A stretch of 64,000 nt of DNA from Porpolomopsis calyptriformis (Eukaryota > Basidiomycota > Agaricomycetes > Agaricales > Hygrophoraceae), in assembly GCA_951640195.1 (NCBI GenBank), contig OX621166.1:2038501-2102500 (forward strand), given 5' to 3'. Position numbers and translations under genes: made by a program. The notes beneath the pieces were generated by a model, which did no database searches, had not been told where the DNA came from, and saw nothing but the letters and a program-made list of their open reading frames with translations. Positions 1 to 11,700 of this stretch are shown piece after piece (positions within the stretch are counted from its first letter, which is position 1; each line of letters begins with the position of its first letter).

Positions 1-1001
1 AGTTTACTATCGCGACCTCCAACCTGGGACGTTTGAAGCTGTCTCTCCGCGACTACGAGGGCGCTATAGAGTCGTTCGAAAGTGTGCAGGGACTCTTGGC
101 GGAGGAGGACGAGGAGCCGACGACGAGGGTTCTGCGCGCTCATGCCCAGTTCGGTTCTGGCCTGGCCCATTTCAAGTCAGGTAAATTGGAGTCTGCGTTG
201 GCCATGTTCGAGGGTGCACTGGAGACTGCGGGCGATAACCTGTTTATCAAAGGCCAGGTCATCGTCCTCCTCGCCCAGACGTTGTGGGCTATTGGCACTG
301 ACGAATTTCGGGAAAGCGCAAAGGAGCAATTATTAGCATGGTCGGTCTCGGCCATCCTTTTTGCTTATTTATTGACTAATTGAACGATGGCAGTATCGGT
401 CCTGACCCTGATAACCTCGCGGCGATCAATGCGTTGGCCGGGATGGGAATTCTGACGGAAGACGATAAGCTCGTCGACGCCGCCCTTTCAGAGATTCTCT
501 CCTTGCCTATCGAACGACGGCACGCGCTTGATCCCAGCAGGGACATCGACTACTTGTTAATCCAGCATCATCTTGGCCAGGCAAGTAACAAAAAAAAAAA
601 AAAGAACCCCCTCTTGGGTGATTTGACACTCCTTTATTTCATAGATGGATGCCGCGAAAGGCTTTTCGATCGCGCAGGAAGCCGTTCACGCTGAACCCGC
701 CCGACCCGAAATCCGACGCCAACTAGCCGCCTTGTCGATTCAAAGGGGCGAATACAGCTCGGCACTCGCCCTGCTCGCTCAGCCGTCGTCGTCCGCGGCG
801 GCGGAAGAAGGCTTGAACGGCATCAGCGAGTCATTGCGTCTCCAGGCTGTCGCGGGCTCGCTTTTGGGGGAGGAGGGGTCGAATGCTTCCGGTTTGCAGA
901 TGGCTGTTCGGCAAGCGCAAAGGTCGGTTAGGCTGTCCCCGTGGGATACTCGCAGCTGGGAGACTCTAGCTTTTGTCCGAACAAAAGATGTTCGGACATG
1001 A
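1..1001 (+). CDS. SKI3: Superkiller protein 3 (Ski3/TTC37), C-terminal part
   Basis: This is the 3' end of a TPR protein that resembles Ski3, the scaffold of the cytoplasmic Ski complex that feeds mRNA to the exosome. The frame is open to the left edge, so the start lies outside the window. I infer three exons: 1-340, 394-580 and 645-1001. The first intron (341-393, 53 nt) is GT-AG with a clear branch site (TGACTAAT). The second (581-644) starts GCAAGT and ends AG in phase 0, so it is a GC-AG intron. Helical TPR-type pairs are visible (DYEGAIESFESV; SGKLESALAMFEGAL; GEYSSALALL). The protein ends in RSWETLAFVRTK, like the C-terminal helix of the family. The assignment to Ski3 rather than another TPR protein rests on the order of these segments. 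Confidence 0.72.
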
Positions 1002-1069
1002 GTGCAAATTCTATGTTCTGTAAAAAATATTTACAGTACAAAAAATAGAAAATAATTCTACTACTACTA

Positions 1070-2398
1070 CTACCCTCCCGCTGCATTCTTGGCGACCAGG
1101 AACAAGCGTCGAGTGATGGGGCTGGTGTGATCGACGTCGTTGACGGACGTTAACCACCATTTGAGTCGAGCCGCTTGGTCTTTCTCACTCAGTCCGGCGG
1201 TGACGCTGGATAATTTTTAAGATGAGATCCGTGAAGGAAAATGCAAAGACTCACATTCCCCGCTCTTGCAAAGCTTCTGAGAGTTCAGAATGAGATAACA
1301 TGGTACCCATATTTTCGCGCGCTAGGAGCTCATCATCCCTGACGAGGAAGTTGAGGTGACGACGGATCCGCCTAGTACGTATGACGTTAAAGCCGAACGT
1401 CGAGAGGCCGAGCAGTCTATACAAGGCGGGGAAGGAGTGTCAGTTGGAGAAGTTTTTTGTTGGGGAGGGGGAGACTTGCCCACATATCGCCTGGCTGAGA
1501 GTGGGGTTAGGAAAGATAGCGGGCAGCTCCTTGGAAAGCTTGCGAAACAAGAGGCGATTGTTCTTTGCGTATGATATTTGCCGAGTCCTTTTCGTGTCTT
1601 GTATGCGGGCACGCTGGGAAGGGAGGACGCAGGTGGAGGGGAGCATGAAGGGAGCGTAAATGGCGATGAGGGGGATGACTTCTTCGAGGAGGATGACGAG
1701 GATGATGAAGGGGACAAGCCTGGAGGGGGAAATCAGATGAGTGTGTGTGGTCGATGGATGAAGCTCACTTGAGGGTGTCTTCCTTGTGAGTTTGGATCAG
1801 TCTGCTTTCCCACCTGGATATAGGTGGCCCTCCTTCTCTGATCCTCTTCCTGATCTCGGTGACACGCTTCCTGTTGGCGTTGATCATTTTCAGGCCTCTC
1901 CAGTAAAATTTCTGCGAGGGGACAATGTCTGAAAAAGTGAGTGAAAAATGGGAGAGGACGAACGATGAGCTCTTTCGCTTGATGGAGAATTCGGCGGAGA
2001 TGGGTGGCGTCTGGCGGGGGGCGAGCGAGTATGCCATGCTTTGCGGCGTCCTCAAAGTCGCGACGGCTGGTCTCGGTGACCGAATGGGCTTGTGGGGGGG
2101 TCGTCGTCGTCGTCGTTGAGGAAGATGTAGGCGTTCCATTGGGTGAGAGACGAGGGGTCTTGGACGCTGGCCTGTTGGCATCGGTGGATTTGAGGGGGCC
2201 AGGCCTGAGGTCGAGTTTGGGCTTCCGGTTTGGGGGTAAGTTTGGAGGAGGGGTGTCTAGTTGTTTTGAAGGGTCTAGTTTGTGGGTGGAGGGAGGGAGG
2301 GAGGACATGAAAGAGACGGGTGGACGACGAGTTGCGAATGCATTTGAGGTGAGGGAACGAACGGAGGTTGGATGTCTTGAGAAGGAGGAGCGGAACAT
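1070..2398 (-). CDS. LETM1-like mitochondrial inner-membrane protein
   Basis: Five exons are inferred on the minus strand (2398-1964, 1911-1769, 1719-1480, 1416-1255, 1205-1070), giving about 371 residues. The N-terminus is basic and rich in Arg and Ser with no acidic residue at first, as in a mitochondrial targeting sequence. A Pro/Ser/Thr-rich linker follows. Then comes the LETM1 signature: FYWRGLKMINANRKR, GGPPISRWESR, HKEDTLKLVPF, and a hydrophobic segment around VILLEEVIPLIAIYAPFMLP. The C-terminal ribosome-binding-like half contains LLGLSTFGFNVIRTRR, RDDELL and SELSEALQERGI. The family works in mitochondrial ion homeostasis or insertion of mitochondrially made proteins. The third intron (1479-1417) fits only as GC-AG (GCAAGT donor), and the first has a weak GTTCGT donor. 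Which of the several fungal LETM1 relatives this is cannot be decided here. Confidence 0.78.
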
Positions 2399-2885
2399 TC
2401 AGAGCAGGAGACCGTTACGGATGGTAACGTGTGTGACGACTGTAAAAGGATATATATTCCCACGGAAATAAGGTGTGACTTACATAATGATCTGAGATCT
2501 GTGTCTGCCAAGTTTTGAGGCGTCATCGAGTTCGTTCAGTGAAATATCTTGGACAATTGAATTGGTGATTCAGGATTGATTCTTGTTTTGGTAACAGTCT
2601 CGGTCTCTCACGCGACCTAAATGATTCCAGAGAGAAGGGATACGGCCTCCGCGGTTAGAATGTATACGGAGCCGGTCCTTTCGGGCGTACGGGCGTATAT
2701 GCGCTTGTTATGATATTGAGTACCTATTCAATCCGTGTCGGTTTCCATGTCCAGTATTACATTATCGTCAAGCGGGTGGCATGACATCTCATTTCGAGTC
2801 GAACGTCATTCTTGGTAAGATAAATCCGCCGTTTTCCGTTCTATTTCTTGGAGTGTGACATTGATGACAAATCGTTACTTGTCAC
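2399..2885. promoter_or_regulatory. Divergent intergenic region between the LETM1-like gene and MED27
   Basis: These 487 bases separate two start codons pointing away from each other, so they must hold both promoters. A TATA-like run (GGATATATATTCC) lies near 2447, about 50 bases upstream of the minus-strand start. No element was clear for the MED27 side, and no coding signal was seen. Confidence 0.4.
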
Positions 2886-3839
2886 ATGGACCTTCTCGTC
2901 GACACATCCACTCAGCTTATCTCACTCCAAAGCCATATTCGCTCCGTATCTCACTTGCATGATCAGCTGCAATCGCTGCGAAAATTTCCCTCCGTTTTTC
3001 TTGCCAATTCGCCCGTATCCGATCAGTTCCAGCAGCTGAACGCGTTTGGCGAAACGCTCTGTTCCGATGAGCTGCAGACCGCGTTACGTGCCGCTTTCGA
3101 CAGTGAAAAGGCAGATAATAATGAGTTGAGAAGACAGAATCGGAAGCGGAGGTCAGCCCTCTCGTTCGTTCCCCAGCACTTGCAAGGCTAAGAACCAACC
3201 AGACGGCCATCGCCACTCTCCCCCAAACTCGCTCCGTCCTCGCCCAGACCGAGCTCGTCTTTCCCCGATAGCGAGGGCGACCCGCTCGGACCAGACGGTC
3301 TGGCAGCCTACATTCGTGAATTCAACTCGTCTCACCCATGCAAGCTTCACATTTGGACAAGGACAGAGCGTCCGCTCATACTTCGATTTACGATCCCGGA
3401 TGTGTTCACGGCCTTCATCACGGTCGATCATCGCCCTCCGTTGCCCGCGCTCGTCATCGAAACCGTGGCTGCGTTTGGGCCCCGTGAGAAGGTAAGCTGA
3501 AACCGGTGGGATGACTTCCCAGCTAAGAACACGTTTCCAGAAACCACCTCATTCACAATCTGAGTACGCGGTCTTCCAAGACCTCTCCCAACAGCTCGCA
3601 AAGGTCGTGCGGTCCCATCCGCAGCTCTCCCTCCAAGCGTTTGTGGTAAGTTGGCCAAGACGGCTTGAGAACGCGCTCACCGTTCCTTCCAGTCCCTGCT
3701 GTGCTCCTACGAAGGGCTGTTCGTCGACCGGTGTGTCGTCTGCCAACGCGTTCTCTCGATGGAAACCCACGTACCCCCCGTCGTCCGAGATGGAGAAAGG
3801 GGTGAATGGTGCTCAAGACATAGTCATTGTAATCCGTAG
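2886..3839 (+). CDS. MED27: Mediator complex subunit 27
   Basis: Four exons are inferred (2886-3151, 3203-3491, 3541-3645, 3693-3839) encoding about 268 residues. The N-terminal third is helical (QLISLQSHIRSVSHLHDQL), followed by a charged region and a Ser/Pro linker. The middle domain reads AYIREFNSSHPCKLHIW and then TIPDVFTAFITVDHRPPLP. The C-terminus is the Med27 signature: SYEGLFVDRCVVCQRVLS, a downstream Cys and two His, consistent with a zinc-binding CxxC plus C/H knuckle. Med27 belongs to the tail region of Mediator, the nuclear coactivator of RNA polymerase II. All introns are about 47-51 nt and GT-AG. The start Met is the only one that leads directly into the conserved helix. Confidence 0.85.
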
Positions 3840-4002
3840 CCTGGAATATATTCCTAAAAAGGACAAATTATAAATAAAATTAAAATAAATCTCGATCGAA
3901 GTCAGATCCACGATCTAGATCAGATCTTACCTTTTAACACTATTTAAATCTCCTTTTCCCCTCGATTTTCTTTCGTTTCTTGTCCTCCGCCCCCCACCTT
4001 CA

Positions 4003-5388
4003 ATGTTCCAGCCGTCCCCTCACATTCCCTATCTCTCCTCCTCCATAGGCATCATCCATGTCCTTGGCTACACCCCAACAGAGGGCGAGCAGGGCGTGCC
4101 CATCACCGTCCACATCAACTTCAACTACCCCCCGACCAATCCGGTCCATGTCAGACTCGTCGTGGGCTGCAAATCGATACCGACAAACGTCCGCCAGCTC
4201 CTCCTCGACGGGTCCATAACCTACCAGCTCGAAGGTGCCCTTCCGCCCTTCTGCAGACGCTCTTTCCAGTCCGTCACAGTACCCGTCAGGGTCGACGCAT
4301 TCGACCACGATTTCAACATGCTCGACTCTGTCACATTCGGCGAATTTACCTATTGGGAGTCCGGTCAGCCATCCGCAACCCATTCACCCCTCCTCACCCT
4401 CCTCGACGGCCCCCCCACAAAACAGCTCTCCGATCGCGCCCTCTCCTCCAGCTCGCGCACCGGGAGCCCAAGGCTGCACAGACGCTCCAAGCCCCGCACC
4501 GCCCTCAGGCGCACAAGACCGGTCAACTCCAGCGAGGTCCTCGCCGTCCTCGACTTTGTCACCCCCCTCGCCGACCTCTGCCACGGCTGGGACCCATCCG
4601 AGATAAAGGCCGGCAGGAGGCTCGTCAGGTTCTGGAGCATCCAGGACCACCACCGCCTCGTCGTCTCCTGCGAGCGCATCACCCCCGAGGAGTACCGCGC
4701 CTGCGACATGGTCGTCTCCTGCATATACCGCGAGGACGTCGACGACTGCTTCATCACCTCCGTGGACATCATCTACCTCCTCCAGAAACTCATCGGAGAG
4801 GAGTTCGCAGTCATGGAGAAAAATCGCATCCGCCGAAACCTCGAGGGCCTTCGCCCAACCACCGTCTCAAAGCACCGACCCGGCGTTGGAAACTTTTTCC
4901 AACGCATTATGGATTTCCCAGAACCGAAACCACGGAATATTGAAAAAGATTTAAAGGTCTTCCCCTGGACCTCCCTCGACCAAGCATTGGAGAAAATTAT
5001 TTCAAAATACGTCAGTCACTCCTTCTTTCCCTATCCCTTCGCTCACCTTCCCCAGTCCATGAATACCGAACCGAATGACGACTGGCCATATCCTCCCCCG
5101 CCTCCGCCTCCGGTTCTATCCACCGCCACCACCACCACCACACACCTCATCCCCATCGAGCAGCCCTCTCCCCAGTGCGAAAAAGAGGACATCAAACCTT
5201 GCTTCCCGAATACCGACTCGCTCGACCTGATGTATCCCCCGAGCGACATCACCCTGTCCCCGGACTATATCGATCCCTCCGTCCTCAGCGGATCTGACCC
5301 GAACCAGTTCATGTTCGGATCCCCAATCCCCACCGATGACTTTTTTACGACCCCGATTCTATCCTCATGTCTTCCTCATGATTGTTAG
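4003..5388 (+). CDS. medA: Medusa-type developmental regulator (DUF7082 family)
   Basis: A 461-residue frame carries the two conserved blocks of the fungal Medusa family. The first (about 10-115) contains IIHVLGYTPTEGEQG and PITVHINF. The second (about 185-335) contains AGRRLVRFW, VVSCIYREDVDDCFITSVD, EKNRIRRNLEGLRPTTVSK and PKPRNIEKDLKVFPW. In Aspergillus, MedA controls timing of conidiophore development; the role in mushrooms is less clear. After KIISKY the reading runs through 5011-5055, which starts GTCAGT and ends CCCAG. This 45-nt stretch is probably an intron whose length, a multiple of three, keeps the frame open; splicing restores the usual KIISKYS. The tail is low complexity (Pro/Thr, then acidic/Ser). 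Only 163 bases separate it from MED27 upstream. Confidence 0.8.
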   Translation: MFQPSPHIPYLSSSIGIIHVLGYTPTEGEQGVPITVHINFNYPPTNPVHVRLVVGCKSIPTNVRQLLLDGSITYQLEGALPPFCRRSFQSVTVPVRVDAFDHDFNMLDSVTFGEFTYWESGQPSATHSPLLTLLDGPPTKQLSDRALSSSSRTGSPRLHRRSKPRTALRRTRPVNSSEVLAVLDFVTPLADLCHGWDPSEIKAGRRLVRFWSIQDHHRLVVSCERITPEEYRACDMVVSCIYREDVDDCFITSVDIIYLLQKLIGEEFAVMEKNRIRRNLEGLRPTTVSKHRPGVGNFFQRIMDFPEPKPRNIEKDLKVFPWTSLDQALEKIISKYVSHSFFPYPFAHLPQSMNTEPNDDWPYPPPPPPPVLSTATTTTTHLIPIEQPSPQCEKEDIKPCFPNTDSLDLMYPPSDITLSPDYIDPSVLSGSDPNQFMFGSPIPTDDFFTTPILSSCLPHDC

Positions 5389-5519
5389 GTATTTTTCATT
5401 TCTTACTACTGGTTCTCCATCCCTTCCCCCTTCGGACACTCGGGAACGTGTAACGATACTGTAACAATACTCCCTTTATTCAACCTTCGGTTAATAAACG
5501 TGAATAACTGGACTGAACC

Positions 5520-5559
5520 TTACTACTACTACTACTACTACTACGACGGCTACTACTAC
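5520..5559. repeat. TAC/CTA trinucleotide microsatellite
   Basis: An interrupted run of TAC units lies in the short space between the convergent Medusa and DOCK genes. A smaller CTA run occurs near 1058-1073 at the other convergent junction, next to the LETM1-like stop codon. Confidence 0.9.
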
Positions 5560-5728
5560 CTAATACCCCTATTGCCCGACCCAAACAAATATACGAATTA
5601 AAAAACAAAAGAAAGAAAAGACGGCACAATCGGAAACGAAGCGGGCAGGCTACAATAGATGATCTGCAATCGGGGGAGAATTGTAATCTAAAGTATTCAA
5701 ACACAACAGATACGAAACCCACACATCA

Positions 5729-8700
5729 TTACGAACCACGAGGCCGCCCAAGCCTGAGACTTCTAAATCTTGAGAACCGACCTTTAATGGACCCCATACT
5801 GCCCAGGTTCGAACTCGCCACCGACGCACCCGACATCTGGGCCGCAGGCACGCCCTGGACCCCATTCCCCACGTTCACGAACGACTGCTGGCCGGAGTCC
5901 ATCGAGAGTGAGTCGCTCCCGCCATTCTCCCGCGGCCCAGACGACACTCCGTTGATCCCATGGCGAGCCAGATGGGCCAAGTGTCGCTGCAGCGGCGTCT
6001 TTGACGACGACGACAACGACGATCCCCCTCCTCCCCCCCCACCACCACTACCACCTCCCATCCCAAGGCTCTCCTCCCGCGGCGACTGCGGCGACAGTGG
6101 CGGCGGCGTCAAAACCGGCCGGCCTAATTGCAGGGGCGGCGGGATCGCGAACGACGGGCGTGTCGTCGACGTCGTCGACATTGATCTTTTCACCGACTGT
6201 TCGTAAAGCGAAGACTGGTATTGCGATGTTGACGCAATGTCCCCCGACCTCATCGACGCCGACACCGTGATCTGGTCCGAGTCTGATAATCCGTCAATAC
6301 CCAGTCGTCGAATCTCCTCCCGGAAATTCTTCCGGAAGAACTTCACGAGCGTTTCGTGGAACGGGACAAATTCCGGAAGACAAATTTCTTCATGCAATCT
6401 CAGACACCCATCGATGGCAAGAACCTGATGATGATGCACGTTCAGAATCGGGAAAACGTCTAAACAGATGCTTGAGACACACATGTTCGTCAATCGCTAT
6501 CTTCAACTTCTCCACCAGTTCGGCCCTCTCAGGAAATCTTGTAACGTAATCTGGGCTGAAAAAGATGTTTCGATATGACCCGATTCCGATATTCATTGGC
6601 GCATCTACGGCGGTGTTCAAGCTCATCGCTAGCGCATTCGTCGGGATGTCTTGAGCTGACTTGACAAGTGAAGAGTACTTAAAGTTCAGAGCTGTCAGCT
6701 CTTTTGTTTTTTGCTCCACTTCGCTGAGGGCGTTTTCGAGAGGAGAGATTTCCACAATCTGCCCCGCAACAATCTCTGACCGCCTAAGCACGGTAGGGAA
6801 TGTTTCTTCGGTCGTGAAGTATGCCTTTTCTATCCAGACTTCTGCCGTCCCCTCTCGGCTTCCCTTTGGCACAGGACGAGAGGAGCTGAAGAGATTAACG
6901 GCGCTATCAATTTGGCTCAAAATCAGTTTCATCAGCGGTAGATCAGTAACTGTACCCGCCTATGCTCATAGTAAGTGCGGACCGATGCCGGGACGTCAGG
7001 ATTGGTGAAGATAGGAAGCGACCGGTTTGGTTCGGGGGTGACAGCTGTGCATTGGATGTATTGCTCGTTCCCAAACCGAATGTCAACAGGTGGGTCTCCC
7101 ACTGCTTTCAGGAGCTGTGAGCCGGGATGCTTGTACAGCATTCTGTCGCAGAACCCTGCGTATTTCTCCCATTCGAATCCTCGGTACTTAAAGACCGTGA
7201 GTGCTCTTCCGTAACACGATATCGAAGAAACTTACAATAAACTGTTTGCCTCGGATAGCGACGGGGAAGTTGCCGTAGAAAGCAACCCTGAAGTACTCAG
7301 GATAATATCTCTGATCAGTAACGATATTATCCAGGAGTGTTGCTTCGTGGCGAAGAATCTGAGACAATCGGGCACTTTGGGGGAGGAATGAGCAACTGCA
7401 AAACAATTCGAAAGTGAAACATCCTACTAGTTAAACGTGACTTCTGAGTGCTGGTACGCCAATTCCTTGCAAATCTCAATCGCGCTCTCCCACGCTTTCC
7501 CTTTGCCTGAAGAGAAACAAAGATCAGATAGGTACATCTCCAAAAGGCGTCGCAGATACCAAGATAATCCATAATCAGGAGACATAATGTTTCCTTCCGA
7601 TGGAAATGCGACTGCCGTGGCAAACCAAGGTCTTCCATGGGTGGTACGAACGAATTTAGGTCCCAGTCGTGAAGGTCGGAGTGCAGCTTTAGCGTCAGTG
7701 CGGCCTCCACATAGTTTTGTGATTGGAGGTGCATCTACAGGAAAGTTTAATCAAGAAGAAATATAGCAACAAGGATATACGCACATTAACAAGTTGATGG
7801 ACATATTTGATATAAATCTCGTCGCGACCGATTCTTCTTATGAAGTTCATGAGCCGCAACTATTTAAAAAAGCTGTTAGTTTATTAGAGGTCGCTAAAAT
7901 CTCGTTGCTTACAGTGGCAATAACACGGTCGTCCGCAAATTCTTCACCCTCTGGTAGAGCCCGAACACTGAGTAAAAGCTCGAGGAACAAGTCCACCGAA
8001 TCCAGGAAATTGGAAACACGCTCGCGTAGCTGCTCATCCACTTGCGATGAATCGAACAGATGCCGGAGCTGACTAACAAAGAATGCTCGGGAGATATCAT
8101 CACCCTTGCTATCCGACATGAAGAGGGAGTCAAGCCTGTTTACTAGAGCATTCTCGATCTGTTCAAAATGTCCTGCCTGGTGGAATTCCGAGACTATCAT
8201 GCTGTACAAGATCTGGACGGCATTGTTCCGCAGCTGATCGTGGTGGCTTAAACACAAATTGACAACATAACCGACGAGAGAGTTGAGATGGACTTGATAA
8301 CCCTGAAACAAACATGAGACAACGACGGGGGGGAAGGGACCCTCCACTTACTCCATATCGTGTTACGGCGCCGGTATCTGCGCATACCTGCTCTGGCAAA
8401 CCGAGGGCCATCCAAAGTCGCAGCAAGATAGTCGCGCCTTCGCCACGGATATCACCTGTAAGTCGCCACACAGCCCGACGTTTCTAGTGGGTGAAGAATG
8501 GAAGAAAAATGTCATAACAAGCGGCAATCTATCAATGGTGGATAATCACCTGGGGACTGAACTCCTCGATAACCAATTGTTCTGACGACAAGAGCTTTAG
8601 CAGCATATAAAATCCTTCTTTCCACAAATTCGCGTCAAACTGATTTTCCGGTGCTTGATCTGGGATGAACTCTTTTTCGAGAATCGTCGCAACAGGATCC

Positions 8701-11700
8701 ATCATCTTGATCAAAACTTTATGAGCAAGGATGTTGACGTTGAGCCAACTCTTTGGAAACGCGTGGTTCTCCAACACGGAGGTGGCGGCTTTAAAAAACT
8801 GGGAAAGAAGGATGACGAAGTTGTCTCTGCCCTCTATTTCAAGCTTCGATTCCAAGTTGTCGAGAATAAACTTCTTCGGCGATGACAAGATAAGCACTAG
8901 GAGTACCACAGCAGTTTCACCTAAGCCAGGGTAAAATAGGGCTTCGGTCGTACGCGTTGTCTTGACTGAGCCAGCAGGGGCTTTGGGGAGGTAGGCAACT
9001 AGCGAGAACGGGTATGATTCTGGGAAAGTCACGGGTATTGCAGCTATCACTGTGGTTGGTGAACGTGTACGCTCGATTGCCCGACGGGATTCTGGGCTTG
9101 AAAATTCTCGATAGGACTCCAGAAGCCTTAGGAACGAGGGTTAGCGTTAGGTTATCAATTAGTTAACGAAGATAATAGATACTCGGGTAAGAGAGGCAAG
9201 AGATATTCCACATTATCTTGCTCCTGTCGGAACTGGTGGGGGTCAGAGATGACGGCGGGCGAGACCATGTTTTGCTGTAATTTGTCTAGCATCACTGCGA
9301 CAATTGTGATGCAAAGGCGGACACTCTCCAACCAGCTGACACGTGCGGCCTCGCGAACACTCTCGGGATCGTTAGAATTAACGTGGGCATATTCATCGAA
9401 TCTACCAAAATGCGGCTTGATCCAATTAACGACCTCCTCAACCAAGAGCATGCGAGAGTCCGGGTGGTCAAACAGAAAGCCCTTGACGATCTGCAGGTAC
9501 ATGATGAGTTTCCAGATGACAATCTTGCCCTTTTGAGGGGCAATCGCGCTGGCAAACTTGGTAGCAATCGACACCAGTTCATCCACGGTAAAGATTTTGG
9601 CCAATTCCGGAAGGACAGATGTGAAATGCTGGAGAGCAATGGTCTGCGTGCCAATGATTGAAGGAGGAGTGATCGTAGACATCATGGTCGTGACCTCCGC
9701 GAGGTGCGATCGTACCTCGCGTTTAAACGTCATCTCGAGATGTTCCGCCGTTGCTCCTCCGCCTATACCAATCTCTTTCGCCTTCTGAAGTTCCCGGGAC
9801 CTAGCAATAAACTTGAAGATGTAATGCCAGACTTTGAGGGCCGCGCGTAAGCTTGATGCCGTCTCATTGGATGTGGGATTGGCGAGGAGACGATTCATAG
9901 AGTGGATTATATGTGTGGATGCGGAGGCGCAGCTGAAATGCGTCTCGATGTAGACGTCCAAGACTGGCTGGAAGTTGCTAAATCGACGGTCCTGAACAAT
10001 ACCAAGCACGGTAACGAGGGCGTTAAACACCAATTGATCCATCTCGCCCGCGTGATTGTTTTGGGAAGTCAAAATACCAAAGAGGGAATCAAAGATGTTA
10101 CGGAGAAACTTCACGATCTCGACTTCCCCCACGAACGTGAACTTGGTGAGTACCGCTGAAAGCGGTTCGCCGTCTCCTGGCGTTTCCCAATTCAATAGCT
10201 TCAAGAGGACCGGATTCTGCGTGAATTTGGTTGAACAAAGGGACGACCGAATGGTCAGTGTGTCCTTCATCGCGGATGTTAGCCGCTGTAACTCGAGTGG
10301 GACAGGAATCTGGTCTGGCCTTTGACCCAGAGAGAGCCAAGGAGTGGCGGTCAGATATAGTTCCGGGCTGATCTGGTTCAGCTTTTCGGCACGATACAAA
10401 ATCAGTGTGTGGCTCCCATCTTCGAGGAAGGCACGATTGTCAAGGAAGAGAGGCTGGAAAGCGAATGCAAACGGTCGCTCCACACTATCAAGACCTATGC
10501 GACTGGCCACTTTTTTCTCACTGCGATTTCGAAAGGTGAAAAATAAGTGCCACTGAGGTATTTCTTGCAATGGGAGCTGTAGTTTGATGAGTTCGCCAAA
10601 GGTAGGTTGGTTGCAACGCTGGAAAACCATAGAGTGGAATTGGGTCATCAATCCTTCCCCACTGCCTTGGGAAATGACGCCTTCAACGGCTCGTCCGTCT
10701 TGGTCCCTGACTTCAATAGTCACTTGGACGTTATTGGTCGTCGGGCCCATCTGGCCACGCAAATTGGCCACGCTCAACCGTCCAGTACTACTATGTGAAC
10801 CAGAGAAATCGCCGCTCCACAACTTGATGTAGAGTTCATTGCGAATGTCGCCAGGGAAAACTACATCAGGAAATCCCAAGCGCAAGGTCAACGGTGTGCC
10901 GTGCAATAGGGAAGTATTTTCCTTGACAATGATTTGAGCGTCTCCGTGAAATATCTTGATTGACAACACCAGCATCTCTGCCCTTTACAATGGCTTGGTT
11001 CACTTCCTCAGGAAAGAAAGTACGACACACCTTGGTGATTTTTCGAATTCCTTGACATTGTTAGCAATAATATCTTGATGAAGCATAGAAAAGAGGGTTT
11101 CGTTGGTAGGCACGTATATTGGCATCGTGTGCTCCCGTGAAGGCGATATATCGGCTTGTTCTGCGGCCATTTGACTGAGCTGAGTGAGTTCTAAGACCGC
11201 GCATCCAAACGGTCGCCGGAATTGCTGGGGTGCATCACTGGGAAACGCAGAGCGAGGACTAACGGGAGTGTTTGGATTAGAATTCAATGTTATAGAATCG
11301 CTAACGGCCGTGGAATCGCCACGGATAGAAACCTCTGATCCACGTCTTCCCCCATCGACGAGGAGATTGGGGGAAGCATTACCCCCCATTTTCAAAGCAC
11401 CATTCCGGACAATCCGACACACTAAATAGAGTGGGTCCTGAACGTCCGATTGAGCGAGATCGGTGAACAACGTTCGAATTTTGGCCGTGGGGTCGCGTGC
11501 GAGAACTCCGTTGTGATTCAAGACCGCACAAAACTCTTCGGTAACGAATCGACTCTCGGCCTTGTTATAAAGCGAGAAAAAGAGCTCAGCAGTCTCCCCA
11601 GGCGAGCAGGGTGATGCCACGAACGCGCGTAGATCGAGGAAAATGTGATAGAATTTGGCAACCCCTTTTGAAGGCTCGGAACTGGGGCTTCTCAAGGCAT

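Noticed and set aside
1322..1717. 131-codon Ser-rich minus-strand frame
   Set aside because: A shadow of the LETM1-like exon in another frame; the LETM1 motifs lie in the neighbouring frame.
5801..5820. B-box-like GGTTCGAACTC
   Set aside because: Lies inside DOCK coding sequence with no A-box or cloverleaf around it.
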